Shown in pieces: positions 12,236 through 24,050 of a stretch of DNA of 64,000 nucleotides; positions within the stretch are counted from its first letter, which is position 1, and each line of letters begins with the position of its first letter. Made by a program: the position numbers and the translations under genes. The stretch comes from Pterobdella sp. o SKG-2022 (taxonomy: Eukaryota; Annelida; Clitellata; Hirudinida; Piscicolidae). The stretch covers positions 17,936,589 to 18,000,588 of the forward strand of contig OZ038320.1 of NCBI GenBank assembly GCA_964035795.1, read 5' to 3'. A model generated the notes under the pieces. The model was not told the origin of the DNA. It made no database searches and saw only the letters and a program-made list of their open reading frames with translations.

Positions 12236-13330
12236 TACTGATTATAAAAAAATGATACGGATACTTGAAGACGTAAGATCTAACAAAAACCTTCGCTTTC
12301 ACCGTTTATATATACTATTTTTTACAGACCACTTGTCCACCAAATATTTTTTTTCATAAATCTAGTGCGAATTACGCTAAGTGAATGACTGTTGAAGTCG
12401 ATAACTGTTTTAACGATTTTTTATAACTATTTTACGTCAAATTGACGTTTAAAACTTCAATTTGATAATAAACATATCTGTGTTCATTTTGATGAATAAA
12501 TATTGAGGTTTTATTTTTTTAGAAAAAATCGTTAGTAAATAATAGAAAAATTATGAAAATTTAAAATTTTATACTCAATAATAAATAAAACTAAAGTCAA
12601 AATAATAAAGTAGGAATCTTATTAGTGACATTCAACCAGGTATATTATTGATAGTTTCAAAAAGTTAAGCAAGGGGATTTGGTTGCGCAATTGATAGGTT
12701 TCAAAGGGCGCTACTCCATGAGAAAACTTGAGTTAAATAAGCCCATAAGCTTGCAAAAATGTTTCAAACGTCATTTATGATTAGGACAAACAGGAATAAC
12801 AGAATTAAAAGTTCATCACCATACTTTGCAGATTTTGATTATTGTAACATTGCTGAAGAATGGAATATTAAAATAAGAGAACTATAACTATACAATTACT
12901 TCAAATAATCAATAAAATCGAATACAGATTTTCTATTTAGTTAACCGGTCTAAAACACTTTCTTGATCATCGGGTTTAACAGACAAGGCAGAGTGAATGT
13001 TTGTGCCTTCAAAACCCATGCTGTAATACAACTGAAACTTTTCCATGTAAACCGCTAACTGTATAGATAATAATTTCAACAATTAGTTTCATTTTGCAAA
13101 TTCATATTCTGAATAACTGAACTAGCCTATTAAAAACGATTTGAATCAAACAATTTTATTAACTAAATAATAACACGAAGCTTTTCGTAAGTTGAACTCA
13201 CATTATCAAGTATACAAACTTAAAGCATTTATATTAGTATTTTAGAAATAAAATTAGTATACTTTATTATTCAAGACAAATACATGGAAATCACTATAAT
13301 CATGAAGATCAATTAATTTACAATCAAAAT

Positions 13331-16300
13331 CTACAACAGCACCTGAGTTAGAGACATGTCCGATTCATACATTAGAACTTGTTTCACTATATCTTCTTTG
13401 TACCCCTTCTTCTCCATCTCTGTCACACTCAAAAGATACTTGTACACCTTGAAGTAGTGGTTTGAGTTGATGATGACTGAAAAAAATGGTAAAATTATTA
13501 GGCATGAGAGTAAACTGCACCGAAGATAAAGTCTCCAGGTTGGACTGCTTTCCTATTATGACCTGGATAACAGAAGACTGCGGTAGCAGGTATCGACAAA
13601 CTGATATCCTGGTATCGTTGTCATTTGGCTTGGCGTATCATCTTTCTTTTTTTTGACAACGGTAAGGCATATTGCCCAAGTCTCGAAACGGCGAATCTTG
13701 ATTTCGATAATTTCAAGTTGGACGTTAGCTCGGACTAGCAGTCTATGAATATTTGTTTCGAAGCAATGGCCTTTATTATAAATTACTCTATTATAGTATC
13801 GAATAACCTAGGCCGATTGCTGTCAACCCTAGTTACTGGGGCATGCACAGCAGTATAATCTAATTAGATAAATATTTAAAATGACTATAATTATATTTTA
13901 ATAATAATAATAAAGAATTTTATTAAAATTCAATCGCAAGTTATCAAGTCAGTTTGTCTAGTGGGTATTATTTATATATGCTTAGAACATTTATTGAGAT
14001 TCTCTGAAAGCTTTAATTGGGTAAAGATTTTTAAGACCAGGCTTCTATCTCTATTTCTTCATGACAAAGATTCAAAGTATTCCTGACTTTTTTCTTTAGG
14101 CTCAATAAAAAACATCCATATAGTTGAGATTGAAACTTCAAACGATGATTGTTAAAGCCTAATTTTTCCTTTTTTTTACCCCGAGCATCCTAGTCTTGTT
14201 GGGTGCTCCTCATGTCCCCATCAAGACCGTCCATTGGTCAAGAAGCTCAGCCGCTCTCGCGGGGTCGGTCCACAGACTCTTGGGGCCCAGTGTGGTACTT
14301 ATTGTGGGGCAGATGAAGAAGTGAGGGGTGTCGTGAATGTGTGTTTGGCAAAGAGGGCATGAAGGTGAAGGATAAGATGAGGTGAGATTTTGTTGAGGTA
14401 TGAGAGGATGAAAGGTGATTTATTTGATCTGAGTTGGGCGAGAGTGCGGTGAGTGTGGTGGTCTAGGGTGGTTTCTGATTCGTGAATAGGTGGGGGTTGC
14501 TTGCTGAAGATTTTGTTGTGAGTGGATGATATGTAGTCGTGTACTATTTTTGTGTATATGGTTTTCTTGTTGTTTTTTATTTGTGTGTGAAAGGAGGTCT
14601 GGGTGGAGGAGGGTATGTTTAGGGTGTAGTTGATGTTGTTGAATGTGGATTGTTTTTTGTATCTGGAATGGGCTTCTTGTGTGGTGAGTGAGTTTATAGG
14701 ATGAGTGGGGTGGAATGCTTTTTGTGTGAGTTGTGATACGTGAAGTTTGAGATGGTTTTGGAGTGGGAGGATTTTGGTCTCTGAGTGGAGGTGTTGGTGT
14801 GTAGGGTGCAGCCAGTGATTGTTCTCATGATTGCGTTTTGGATTTTTTGGAGTTTTTTGAGGGAGGTGGATGAGATGATGGGTGACCAGATGGTGTTGGC
14901 GTATTCGATGATAGGAAGGAATAATGTTTTGTATGTGATGAGTGTTTCTTTGCTTTTTCTCCAGTGTGTTGATGCGAGGAGTTTTAGGAGTTTGAGTGTT
15001 TTTTTTTTGCTTTAGTGATGGTGTTGTCTGTGTGGGTGGAGTATTTTAGTTTTGGGTCAAAAGTAAAGCCAAGGATGGTAGGGTTGGAGATAGTGGGGAT
15101 GGGAATGTTGTTGATGTGGATGTTCAGAGGTTTGTTATATTCTGATGGGTCTGGGGTCATGAGAGTTGATGTGGTTTCGGTAGGGTTGATCTGTAGGTTG
15201 TTATTGTGAGCCCATGTGTGTACTTCATTGAGGTAAGGGAGGAGGTTCTAGGTGGCTGTGTTGATGTTGGGGTGGAATGACGTTATGATGATGTCGTCTG
15301 CGTAGGTGATGAGGTTGAGTGAGCTGATTTTGGGGAGTGGTATGTCTGAGAGGTATATGTTGAAGAGAGTGGGTGATAGGACGCCCCTTTGGGGGACACC
15401 TGTTTTGATGTTTGTGTGTTTTGATGTGTGATTGTTGTATGAGGTGTATTGTCGGCGGTCTTTTAGGTAGTTGGCCAGAAATTTGATTATTGTTGTAAGA
15501 ATGTGGGTGTTGTGTATTTTGTGGATGAGTTGGTGGATGTTGACCGTGTCGAATGCTTTGGTCATGTCGAGGGCGGTGAGGATTGTTCTATGGGGGATTT
15601 TTTTTTATTGAAACCTGTGAGTATGGTGTTATTGATTTGTTGTAGGGCTGTGGTGGTGGAGTGTGCGGCTCTGAAGCTGCTAGTGTGTTGGGAGGATTAT
15701 ATTAGCCTAATTTTCCCTGTTATGCAACACTGAAAAAACCCACATAATTTGCCACAAAATTTTGATTTGATACGTTTAAACTTTAGCATCAACAAGTTTT
15801 GTAAATGTACTCCAAGCCCCTGAACACATCTTCTAGAAATGAAATATTAAAAAAACATCGTATGTATCTTTTTGATTTCAATAGTCTTTCGTTTATTTCT
15901 CCAAAAATAAACATTTTATAGATACAAAATTATTTAAAAACTAACATTTGCGATAAGTACAACTTTATGAAAAGTCATAATTAGACTAATGAATTATGAT
16001 AAGGTTGTACTCATCGAAAATTTCAGTTTTTAAATGAATATGTAACTATAAAACCCTCATTTTGAAAAAACAAATAAAAAACCACTGAACACATAGAATA
16101 ACTGCCAACTCATATCCTCCATAAATCTTAAAGCTTCATACTTTAATAAATACTATATAATTGATTTGTCTTATTTATCATAAATGATATTAACATTTAA
16201 TTTCAAGCTTTAAGTTTTCATATAAAAAATCACGGTGATATATCTATCCTCATGGAGTAGTATAACCTACGAAAATTGTTTGAAGAGAAAAAAGTATTCA

Positions 16301-18379
16301 TTGAGCAAAACCCACGGTTCTTTTCATATTGAAAAAAAATTGTCTTAAAAAGACTTCGTGGATTTTGTTTAATAATTTGTGTTTGTTCTTATGTACTTAT
16401 ATGAAAAAATCGATCAAATCATTTTATAGTTCATTTTAACAAGAATTGGATTTTTTTAAAGGTCTATCTATACGTTATCTATAAAACAAAAAAAACAAAA
16501 TTTAAAAAAAAACATTTCAAATATAAAAAGACTGAATACCGCAGCATCATTATCCCCATAAATGTCCAGAGCTCTCCAAACCATGTCATTCCTGAAGCCA
16601 AGCTTGAGCATTTTATTAAAGATTCCAGTAGAAGTTGTATGAGGCAGTGCTTCCCCTTCAAAAAATGAAATGCTTTTCGATGGCGATGACGAGGAGGAGG
16701 ATGATTGGGGTATGAAGGATTTTTTAACAAGTTTGTATTCGTCTCTGTTAAAATTTCCTATTTGATTCCAGTCATGTGTTGTATGATTCATTCCCTCTTT
16801 CACTAAGTCAGAAACGCTTTTGCTTTGTTTTAATGTACTTTGGAGCAATGAAGACGATTTTGAAATATTTAAAGGCTTTGAGTCATTTTGATTATAAAAA
16901 TTCTGATTTGAATTTTTGTTATAAACATTTTTCTTCATATAATGGTTGTTAAGTAAAGACTTGTCAAAGTTTGAAAGATAATTTGGCGGATTGTAATCAT
17001 CAAAACTAGTATTTGTATAAAAAAAAGCGCTATTTATACTACTATTGAAGTTATTTACATTGTTAGCATTCTTGTTATATGGATTATTAGGTTTTGTTGT
17101 GATAGATTGATAATCATTATTATTGAGATGAGAATAGTTATTAGAAAGATAAGCTGAAGATATGAATGGAAGAGATGGATAGGATAGTGTATTGTTGGGG
17201 TTCGTTAACTGTGGATTGAATGCAGATGAATTGGCTGGGTATGTTGGTGGTGGGTTATCGGATGATGTTGTGTATGTTAGAATGGGATTGTATAATGTTG
17301 TGTGTGCTGGCTTATTAACAGTATCTTTTGTGGAAACTTGGTTGTATGTGACTGGATTGTAATTAGAATAATTATATCTTATGGATGTTGGTGATAGATT
17401 TTTTTCATGTTGCTTTTCATCAGAATTCTGTGTTTTTTGCCCAAAAAACACTTTATCTAATTCTTCTTTTTCATTAATTATCTCAAGTGAAAGATTGTCA
17501 AATAAATCTGTTTCAGCCTCAAAATCTTTGAGATTTATATTCACTGATGGGTTTTGTGAATAAGATGTTGATGTGTGTGATGGAGCCGTTGGTTGAAGAA
17601 TTTGATTACTAGAAATAGAAGACTTGGAATTTAATTGAGAAAATTGAGTTTCCAGATGAGCTGATTGAGTGTTGAAGTTTTGTGAGGATAAATTAGTATT
17701 AAGAAATGAATGTTGTTGAGAAGTTTCATCAATGCATGAAGCTGTTGGAGAATTTATATTTATTGAAGTTGCTTGAGATGAATTTTCAATTTCTGGAGCT
17801 GTTCTCTGTAAGTATGGATATTTTGGTGTTTCATTGGGGAAAGATATTTGTTGACTTTGTTGTGGTGGTTGATGGTTAAGTTTTTGTTTTTCTTCTAAAA
17901 AATTTATTTGTTTTTCAATAAATTTTTTCTCAATTTCATGTAAAAGATTTTTTTCATCTAATGCTTTTACTTCATTTTTTGCAGTATCATCTTTGATTTT
18001 TTGTAAAAAGTCTTCTTCTATCTCATGACCATACTGTAAAATATTAGTATTAAAAAATTCAAAAATCTATTCAAATTTCAATACACTGCAATTACATGAG
18101 AAACTTACATTTAATGGAAATATTTCTAGAAGATTTTGAATATCTCCACATTTGCTGGGTAAATTTGTCTGTATGATAAAATCAAAATCATCATACATTC
18201 ATTTTATATTTAACTTAGATTTTAAAATGATATACTACAAACCTTTAAAATCTTTTTTATTATTTCGTGGAAATCAAATGGAATATTATCTAAGCAATCT
18301 GAAAAAAATTAATGATTAAACATTAAATAATATTTTCTAAACTTTTAATAATCAATCTTTTACTTGTATTTGAAGACAT
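13331..18379 (-). CDS. UBAP1: UBAP1-like ESCRT-I subunit
   Basis: UBAP1 is an ESCRT-I subunit that helps sort ubiquitinated membrane cargo into multivesicular endosomes. Exons on the minus strand: 18379-18364, 18298-18243, 18168-18109, 18033-16540 and, last, 13476-13331. The first four join in phase to 542 codons. Family signs are an N-terminal UMA-like start (CLDNIPFDFHEI), the conserved core INLKDFEAETDLFDNL followed by EKEELDKVF (about 17455-17545), and a UBA-like segment at the exon 4 end (MLKLGFRNDMVWRALD). The last exon gives a second UBA-like helix set (EKKGYKEDIVKQVLMYESD) and the stop, as in the C-terminal SOUBA domain. Exon 4 ends in phase 0 but the last exon needs phase 1, so one exon of about 100 nt between 13477 and 16539 is missing from my model. 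The middle is long, Asn/Ser-rich and low in complexity. Confidence 0.86.
13503..13866 (+). mobile_element. Family A derivative, 5' leader joined to 3' end
   Basis: Positions 13516-13760 match the family A leader (AAGATAAAGTCTCCAGGTTG, ATCCTGGTATCGTTGTCATT, ATTTCAAGTTGGACGTTAGC, also at about 1060-1275). After about 13800 it runs straight into the family A 3' end (CCTAGTTACTGGGGCATGCA, compare 29465-29485 on the minus strand). The whole coding part is absent. It lies in the large UBAP1 intron, antisense to the gene. Confidence 0.75.
14170..15703 (-). mobile_element. Family B retrotransposon, 5'-truncated copy in a UBAP1 intron
   Basis: The T-run and ACCCCGAGCATCCTAGTCTT mark the 3' end at the left. 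The reverse transcriptase on the minus strand keeps MTKAFDTVNIHQ, GVPQRGVLSPTLFNIYLSD and the catalytic LITYADDIIITSF (about 15290-15330), then stops inside the gene at 15703, a usual 5' truncation. The flanks duplicate AGCCTAATTTTTCC: 14156-14169 on the left and 15704-15716 on the right (one T fewer). It is in the sense orientation of UBAP1. Confidence 0.9.
15991..16042 (+). repeat. Repeat E, decayed copy in a UBAP1 intron
   Basis: TTATGATAAGGTTGTACTCA followed by TCGAAAATTTCAG matches the repeat E core with several changes. The GATAAG/CTCATC stem and the downstream pairing partner are both damaged. Confidence 0.5.
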
Positions 18380-18567
18380 TTTATAAATGAAAAATAAAGT
18401 TATTAAAAGAATAGGTACTAAAAGTGTATGGAAGTACAGATTTAAAAATAATTTTTTGAGTTTGTTCAAACAAAACAATGAACACTAAAATATAATTTTT
18501 TATTTCAAATAAAAATTTTAGAAAATTTAAAAGTGAATTTCAAAAACTAACGATTTGAAATAAATTG
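18380..18567. promoter_or_regulatory. Shared 188-bp promoter region of UBAP1 and SNRNP35
   Basis: The two start codons point away from each other and are 188 bp apart, so both promoters and both 5' UTRs must lie in this stretch unless upstream non-coding exons exist. It is very AT-rich. I see no confident TATA box with a proper spacing for either side. Confidence 0.6.
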
Positions 18568-19738
18568 ATGGAAGGCTGGAGTGCAGTAGCCCGGGTATAC
18601 GATCCATTAAAAGCAGGTAGTATTGATGCTACAGACACCGAACCGCATGATAAGGGCATTGTTAGAGCTCTCAAAGCAAAATACAAGTGTCATGGTAGGG
18701 CTTAGAAATATACTATATGGGCCTAAAAATGATTGTCACAGAGTATTTTTAATTATTAAACTATTATACAAGCTACTTCTGATCCAGAAAAAACAATTTT
18801 TATTGGGAGGCTTAACTTTAATACTTCACAAGATACCATTGAAGAAAGATTCAAAACTTTTGGAAAAGTAACTTAAATTAATATAAAATATTTCAATTTT
18901 TAATTTGATTACATTCAAATAATTTTTCAAACAGATAACTCAAATACGTTTGGTTAGAGACATTGTAACCAATTTCTCAAGGGGTTATGCTTTCATAGAA
19001 TATGAACATCGTAAAGATGCCAGAGAAGCTATAAGAAAAATGAATCATGTGACTATTGATGATAAACACATTATTGTTTTATGGGAATGTCAAAGAACAT
19101 TGCCTAATTGGGTTCCTAGGAGGTTGGGTGGAGGTTTTGGAGGTAAAAAAGAATCAGGTCAGTTGAGATTTGGAGGAGAAGAAAAACCATGGAGAAAGCC
19201 AATTTTAGTTCCATTGATAAGTAAAAATTTTAAAAATGAGACAGAGATTAGATTTAGTAAAAATGAGGAAAGTAATATCAGAGATAAAAATGATGGAAAT
19301 AGATGTGAAAGACATAGAAATCAAATGAATAGAAGTTATAGCATCAGAAGTGAAAAGAGCTCTCATAATAGATGTGAAAGTGAATTTGGGAAACAAAACT
19401 ATTATGGTAATAAAACAAGAAATAAAGAAGTTCATTCTAGAAGAAGACATGGAAGTTCATCTGTAAAATCTCACTATCATAAAAGTGACAAAGTCTACAG
19501 GCATAAAGATAATGATAGAGGGGAAAAAGATACAGCAAGTGATGTTAAAACAAAGAAAAATTCTCCAAACAATAAGAAATATAAAAATTTAAATAAAAAA
19601 GAACATTTTAGTAACGAAGATAAAGTTCACGTTAAAAAAGAAAGCTCCACCAAGAATGAAAAAAAGAAAAATAAAAAAGCTAAAAAATCTAAAAAAGAAA
19701 AAAAAAAAAGTCAAGAAAAAAACACGACCTCTATATAA
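18568..19738 (+). CDS. SNRNP35: U11/U12 snRNP 35 kDa protein, complete, 3 exons
   Basis: This is a protein of the U11/U12 di-snRNP of the minor (U12-type) spliceosome. Exons 18568-18694, 18773-18867 and 18935-19738 join in phase to 341 residues; the human protein is about 246, and the extra length is a Lys/Glu/Ser-rich tail. The start reads YDPLKAGSIDATD and PHDKGIVRALKAKY, a signature of this family. The RRM has RNP2 IFIGRL and RNP1 RGYAFIEY. After it come VPRRLGGGFGGKKESGQLRF and KPWRKPI, again diagnostic. The C-terminal 170 residues are basic and charged, in place of the RE/RD region of vertebrate proteins. It is head to head with UBAP1. Confidence 0.96.
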
Positions 19739-20248
19739 ATTTTAAATACTGTTTTGATGTATATTTTATTTTATCAAACAGTTTCTAATTATCGAGACTT
19801 CATAAATACGAGAAGTTTGAATTTATTTTTGTAAAATATGCATTGAAACTTGTCCAATACCTTTCAAACTAGTGACTATTATTTTGTTCTATAAGAACAC
19901 AAAGATTTATTTTAAAATCTCAAATAAAATTTTCATTTATGAACGATGACATCAATGCCGATTTTGGAAGGAATATTTAAATAGATAACCACAATTTGTC
20001 GAATAAAATAAGAAACCAAAAAAATATAATTGCATTAATGTTGCATTATGCTATTATGCTAATAATCCTTTCAACGTTACTCTTATACATAAAGTTTCAT
20101 GAACGTTAATAACATCAGACTTACACGACTAAAACTTCAACTAACGAAAATTTACCCCTATACTGAATCTTGTGTATCCTAGACATTGATGTAAACTTTT
20201 ACAAGCTGATAAAATGTAATAAGCTAGAAATTTTTTAGGACTTCACGT

Positions 20249-23200
20249 TTATGCCATTTTCAAACTTTCACTCGCCATCTTGGGTCCGAAACTTGGCCCT
20301 TCGAAACCCTTGTTTAAACACTGTCAAAAAAAGCATAATTTTAGTGAAATATATTGTTTAAACAATTTATGCGTAACGAAAGAATATTTATGCAAGTAAC
20401 CTGCATGTTAATGATAATATATAACAATAAAATGATATTAGTTTTCGAAAACTATCTAAATAGTTTATACCAGTCTAGCAAGGGCACAGAGGCTTTGGAC
20501 AACAGCTTTAATATTCCTTCCCTCACACAAGTCCACTGACTGGAACAACTCATTTTCTGGTACCCCGTAACTCTATTATGAAATACAGGTTGTTTTAATC
20601 AAAAACTTGTGCAATTTAAAAGCATGTTCAGACACGAGCATCAAGAAAGGGTTTTCAATCTTTTGAGTGAAATAGAAACAAAATTTAAAATTTTAAAGTC
20701 TCAAAAAACATGTGTTGATGTAAAATATTCTCACAAAAAGTTTCATGCCTTTTGTTAAAAACAACAATAATTGTTTGTTTTTTTAAACAATTGTCTTCCA
20801 GGTTGTTCGAAATTAATCAAAACTTAAAAAATTTTTTTAAGTAAAAATTTGTTTTTTGATGCATAATGTTTATCTTTTTCATGTTCAAGTTTAGAATGTG
20901 TAAAAAATCAAGTTTCCCATAAAATATACGGCATTTTCATCTATAATTCATAATTAATTCTTTGAAAATATTTTTTGATGATGCAGTTATAATTTTGAAC
21001 TCCACCTAAAAAACCTTTTAAATATTTTAATAAAATCTAAGTTTATAAGACTTTTTCCAATTTCACCCTACAAACAATCATTAAAGACAGTAACATGTAA
21101 CGGCATTAGACATAATCGTGTAACATCATATGATGTTTGGTTTTTCTTTATGTTTCGTGTTTCTGTATGTTTAGAGATATATCAATTATAAAATCACTGT
21201 TTCATAGAGCTGATAACCATGAGTTTGACTTCTGTTAGCAAGATAGGTTTTTGATCACATGTTCTGTTATTAAAGTTTCCTTTAACCTTGCTAGATATAA
21301 TGTAAAGCAGTGCCAATATTAATACTATACTATATTAATATTCTATACTATATTAATACTCCCTGCATTCGTTTATGTGACTTTCATGTGAGAGATTTTA
21401 TAGTGAAGGATTTTATAATGCATTTTGTTTCCTTCTATATTAATCAGTCGGCCCAATAGCTCAATGGTTGAGCATTAGACTAATTATCTAAAGTTACCGG
21501 GTTCGATCCCGCGTGGCCCGACAATTAGCACCTGTTCCACAGTGTCTTTTCGCTACATTAAATTTTTAGCAAACGCTTTGATCTATAAGGAAAAGCGCTT
21601 TATAAATACCGCATTACATTACATTACAATCAGGTTATCGTGAAACAAAAATTTGATATTTTTTGAAGATTTGTGAAAAAAGCGTTTAAATTCATAATTG
21701 AATAAAACATTATATACCTTTCCAGATTACAAATTTCATTTTAAATTTAACTCAATATATCTATTTTTTCAAATCTGTTGAATTCTGTTTAATCATTCTC
21801 ATTTTTTCCATAAATTTTATTTATATCATTTTGTTTAAAGCCAGTTCCATATACTATTATCTTATCCAAGTTAGGTTACTGATACAAATACAAAATTGTA
21901 ATTATCTACGCGCAATATAACTGAAAATAAATATAAAATTTATAATAAACAAAAACTTAACGGAAAAGAAAGCAAAGATGAGTTACAACCTTCATGGATT
22001 TTTGAACAGCTGCCATGTTCTCCATCCATGTAAAGTTCCCACCCTGAAACAAACAAGGCTTAAAGTTTATACCCCCTTCAAACATTATTTATCAATTCAG
22101 TTAAAGTATTGCTAAAGTTGCTAATGAAAATATAATTACTTGTAGATGAATATAAAATATACGTAATTATATTATAAAACATTAGCAATATAACAATAAA
22201 AGACACGATTTTTCCTAAGTTCTCTGATTAATTTAAATTTATAATGAATTTAATTTGGATTATAATAGCGATTACAAGAGCGTTCAAGCCTTACTAGTTT
22301 GATGATGAAGTACAATGCTATTTGAAACATTTGCTATTTGCTGGTTTTGTTCTAATGATTGTTTATATTGGTATATATTGCCGTTATGATTTTTTTTATT
22401 CGTTCATTATTTATATTTTCTTTTTTGATAGAATTTATGATTTTTATTATTATTCGAAAACGTTAGTATTAAAGAACTTTCAACTTGAATTAAAATCTGA
22501 TGTATCACTTGAAATTATCAAATTTACTAAAACAAATAGGCGAAATTTTTTCGAACTCAACTCTGTATGAAAATAAACTTTGAAAATCAATCTTAATCAA
22601 AATATCAAATGTTAAAGTATGAATCATTGTTTATGGAACTTGAGAATATTAAATAACTGGCAGATAAGATTGCTCATACCTTAGTATTAATCTTCTTGAT
22701 GCTTCCTGGCTGAATCTTGTTCAACAGCCTGTGTAGCGGTTTAATGAATTAGTTTTGGTACATTATTTTATGAATTAGTCATTATCAAATGTTATTTAAA
22801 TTTTTTATTTAGATTTAAAAAAAAGGTTTTTTCAATAAATGTATTTATTTTAAAAATTTTGCTCAAAAATATTACTTAGAAGAAATTTTTTAATTGTATA
22901 AGTAAAAGCATTTTTATAAAATTTTTTATAATAACAGTTTTGAATTTACATTAATTTATATTAAATCCATCAAAAAAACTTTTTCTGAACAAAAACTTTC
23001 AAATGCTACTACACCCAACATAAACTCACTTGCATAGCAAAACACCATCCTTCAGGGACTTCTCAAAGGTGTCACCTTTGCCTACCTTCTCCCCCGTCAC
23101 TGCGCCTATCCATTCCATCAGCTGGTCCTTCAGTTCGTCCTCGCTCTCCTTGCGGTGGTGTGTTTTTATTTTGGCCTATAGTTATTGTGTTTTCACTTTA

Positions 23201-23807
23201 TTTTTTCTGTAAGATTATAGGGTTTTCTTGTAAATTTTTTGTATTTAAGGCTATTGAATTTTTTTCTGACATTCAGCTTTATTGTTTTCTAAGGTTCATT
23301 TTGGTTTAAAATTTTTTTATTTCTCTATTGTTCAGATATATACAATTAAGATCAAATAAAAGTTTGCATATTAATTATTTCTTCACGGTTTTAATGAATA
23401 ATAATTGAGATAACTTTTCACTATAACCACTCGTTTTTATTCTAAATTTTATAAATTTTTTTCAAAAACTACTAAATCTTATAGTTAACGTCTTGTAATT
23501 TTAATTATATTTTAGCTTTTAATTTTGAGATTGGTTATTTCATTTTCTTATATCAACATTAGACTTAATGCTAATTATTGTGTTTTAATTTATATTATCT
23601 ATGACTATGAAAAACTGATTAGCCATTCTTTTTTGTTTTCGAGTTATATAAATTATTTCAAACTTTTCCCCAATTTTTAATTTTTAAACTCAAAAAGCTT
23701 CAAATTCCCAATTCTTCTTTCATACTTTAATCAATGATATATATTATGTTCTCAATGAAATAAAAAATTTTCAAATCAAATATGCTAAATAATATCAACA
23801 CAACCAT
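20249..23807 (-). CDS. Transgelin/Mp20-like calponin-homology protein, complete, 6 exons
   Basis: Transgelins and muscle protein 20 are small actin-binding proteins of muscle with a single calponin-homology domain. Minus-strand exons: 23807-23805 (ATG only), 23175-23030, 22728-22680, 22043-21990, 20572-20471, 20320-20249. They total 426 nt, 141 residues, with all phases closed. CH-domain motifs: KDQLMEWIGAVTGE, KDGVLLCK, LLNKIQPGSIKKIN, GGNFTWMENMAAVQK, YGVPENELFQSVDL and VVQSLCALARL; then the linker GFEGPSFGPKMAS, as in Mp20. Family members are about 180-200 residues and usually end in a calponin repeat; here the stop comes soon after the linker. The 3-base first exon is inferred from phase, a donor (ATG then GTTGTG) and the TATA box 58 bp upstream. 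Confidence 0.86.
21449..21628 (+). mobile_element. tRNA-derived SINE, best copy
   Basis: The head is tRNA-like, with an A box TAGCTCAATGG at 21457-21467 and a B box GGTTCGATCC at 21500-21509. The body then reads ACAATTAGCACCTGTTCCAC and TTTATAAATACCGC, ending in repeated CATTA units. Shorter or decayed relatives are at 27309, 38716 and 41934. It lies in an intron of the transgelin-like gene, antisense to it. Confidence 0.88.
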
Positions 23808-23864
23808 AATCCGTGTAGATCTTCAAGATAGTCAAGGATTGCGATCTTCCAATGGATCCAACTC

Positions 23865-23872
23865 TATTTATA
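23865..23872 (-). promoter_or_regulatory. TATA box of the transgelin-like gene
   Basis: On the minus strand the sequence is GCTCTATAAATAGAG, with the core TATAAATA. It lies 58 bp upstream of the proposed ATG, which leaves room for a start site near 23840 and a 5' UTR of about 30 bases. Strong TATA boxes are common in muscle genes. Confidence 0.65.
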
Positions 23873-23987
23873 GAGCGTAAAAATCCGCAGGCAAAGCAAT
23901 AGCAGCTACCAAAACACAACCTTCAAATAGTATTCGGTTTAATTCTAGAATACTTTTTATTTTGTTCAAATAGTTTCACTACAATTT

Positions 23988-24050
23988 ACTTAGATGTGCC
24001 ATCTAAACGATGTGTAGAGGCGCTATGTAAGTCCTTTACATTACATTAAT
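23988..24050 (+). repeat. Decayed 3' tail of a family D (CR1/L2-like) element
   Basis: GCCATCTAAACGATGTGTAG and AGGCGCTATGTAAGTC resemble the 3' terminal hairpin of the family D element at 54131-54175 (GAGCGCCTCTGAACGATGCG, AAGAGGCACTATACAA). Only the tail is left. The rest of 23880-25000 is AT-rich and shows no gene. Confidence 0.5.

Noticed and set aside
15786..15840. Minus-strand segment after CTAG that could be the missing UBAP1 exon
   Set aside because: No acceptor/donor pair gives both the right phase and a UBA-like sequence.
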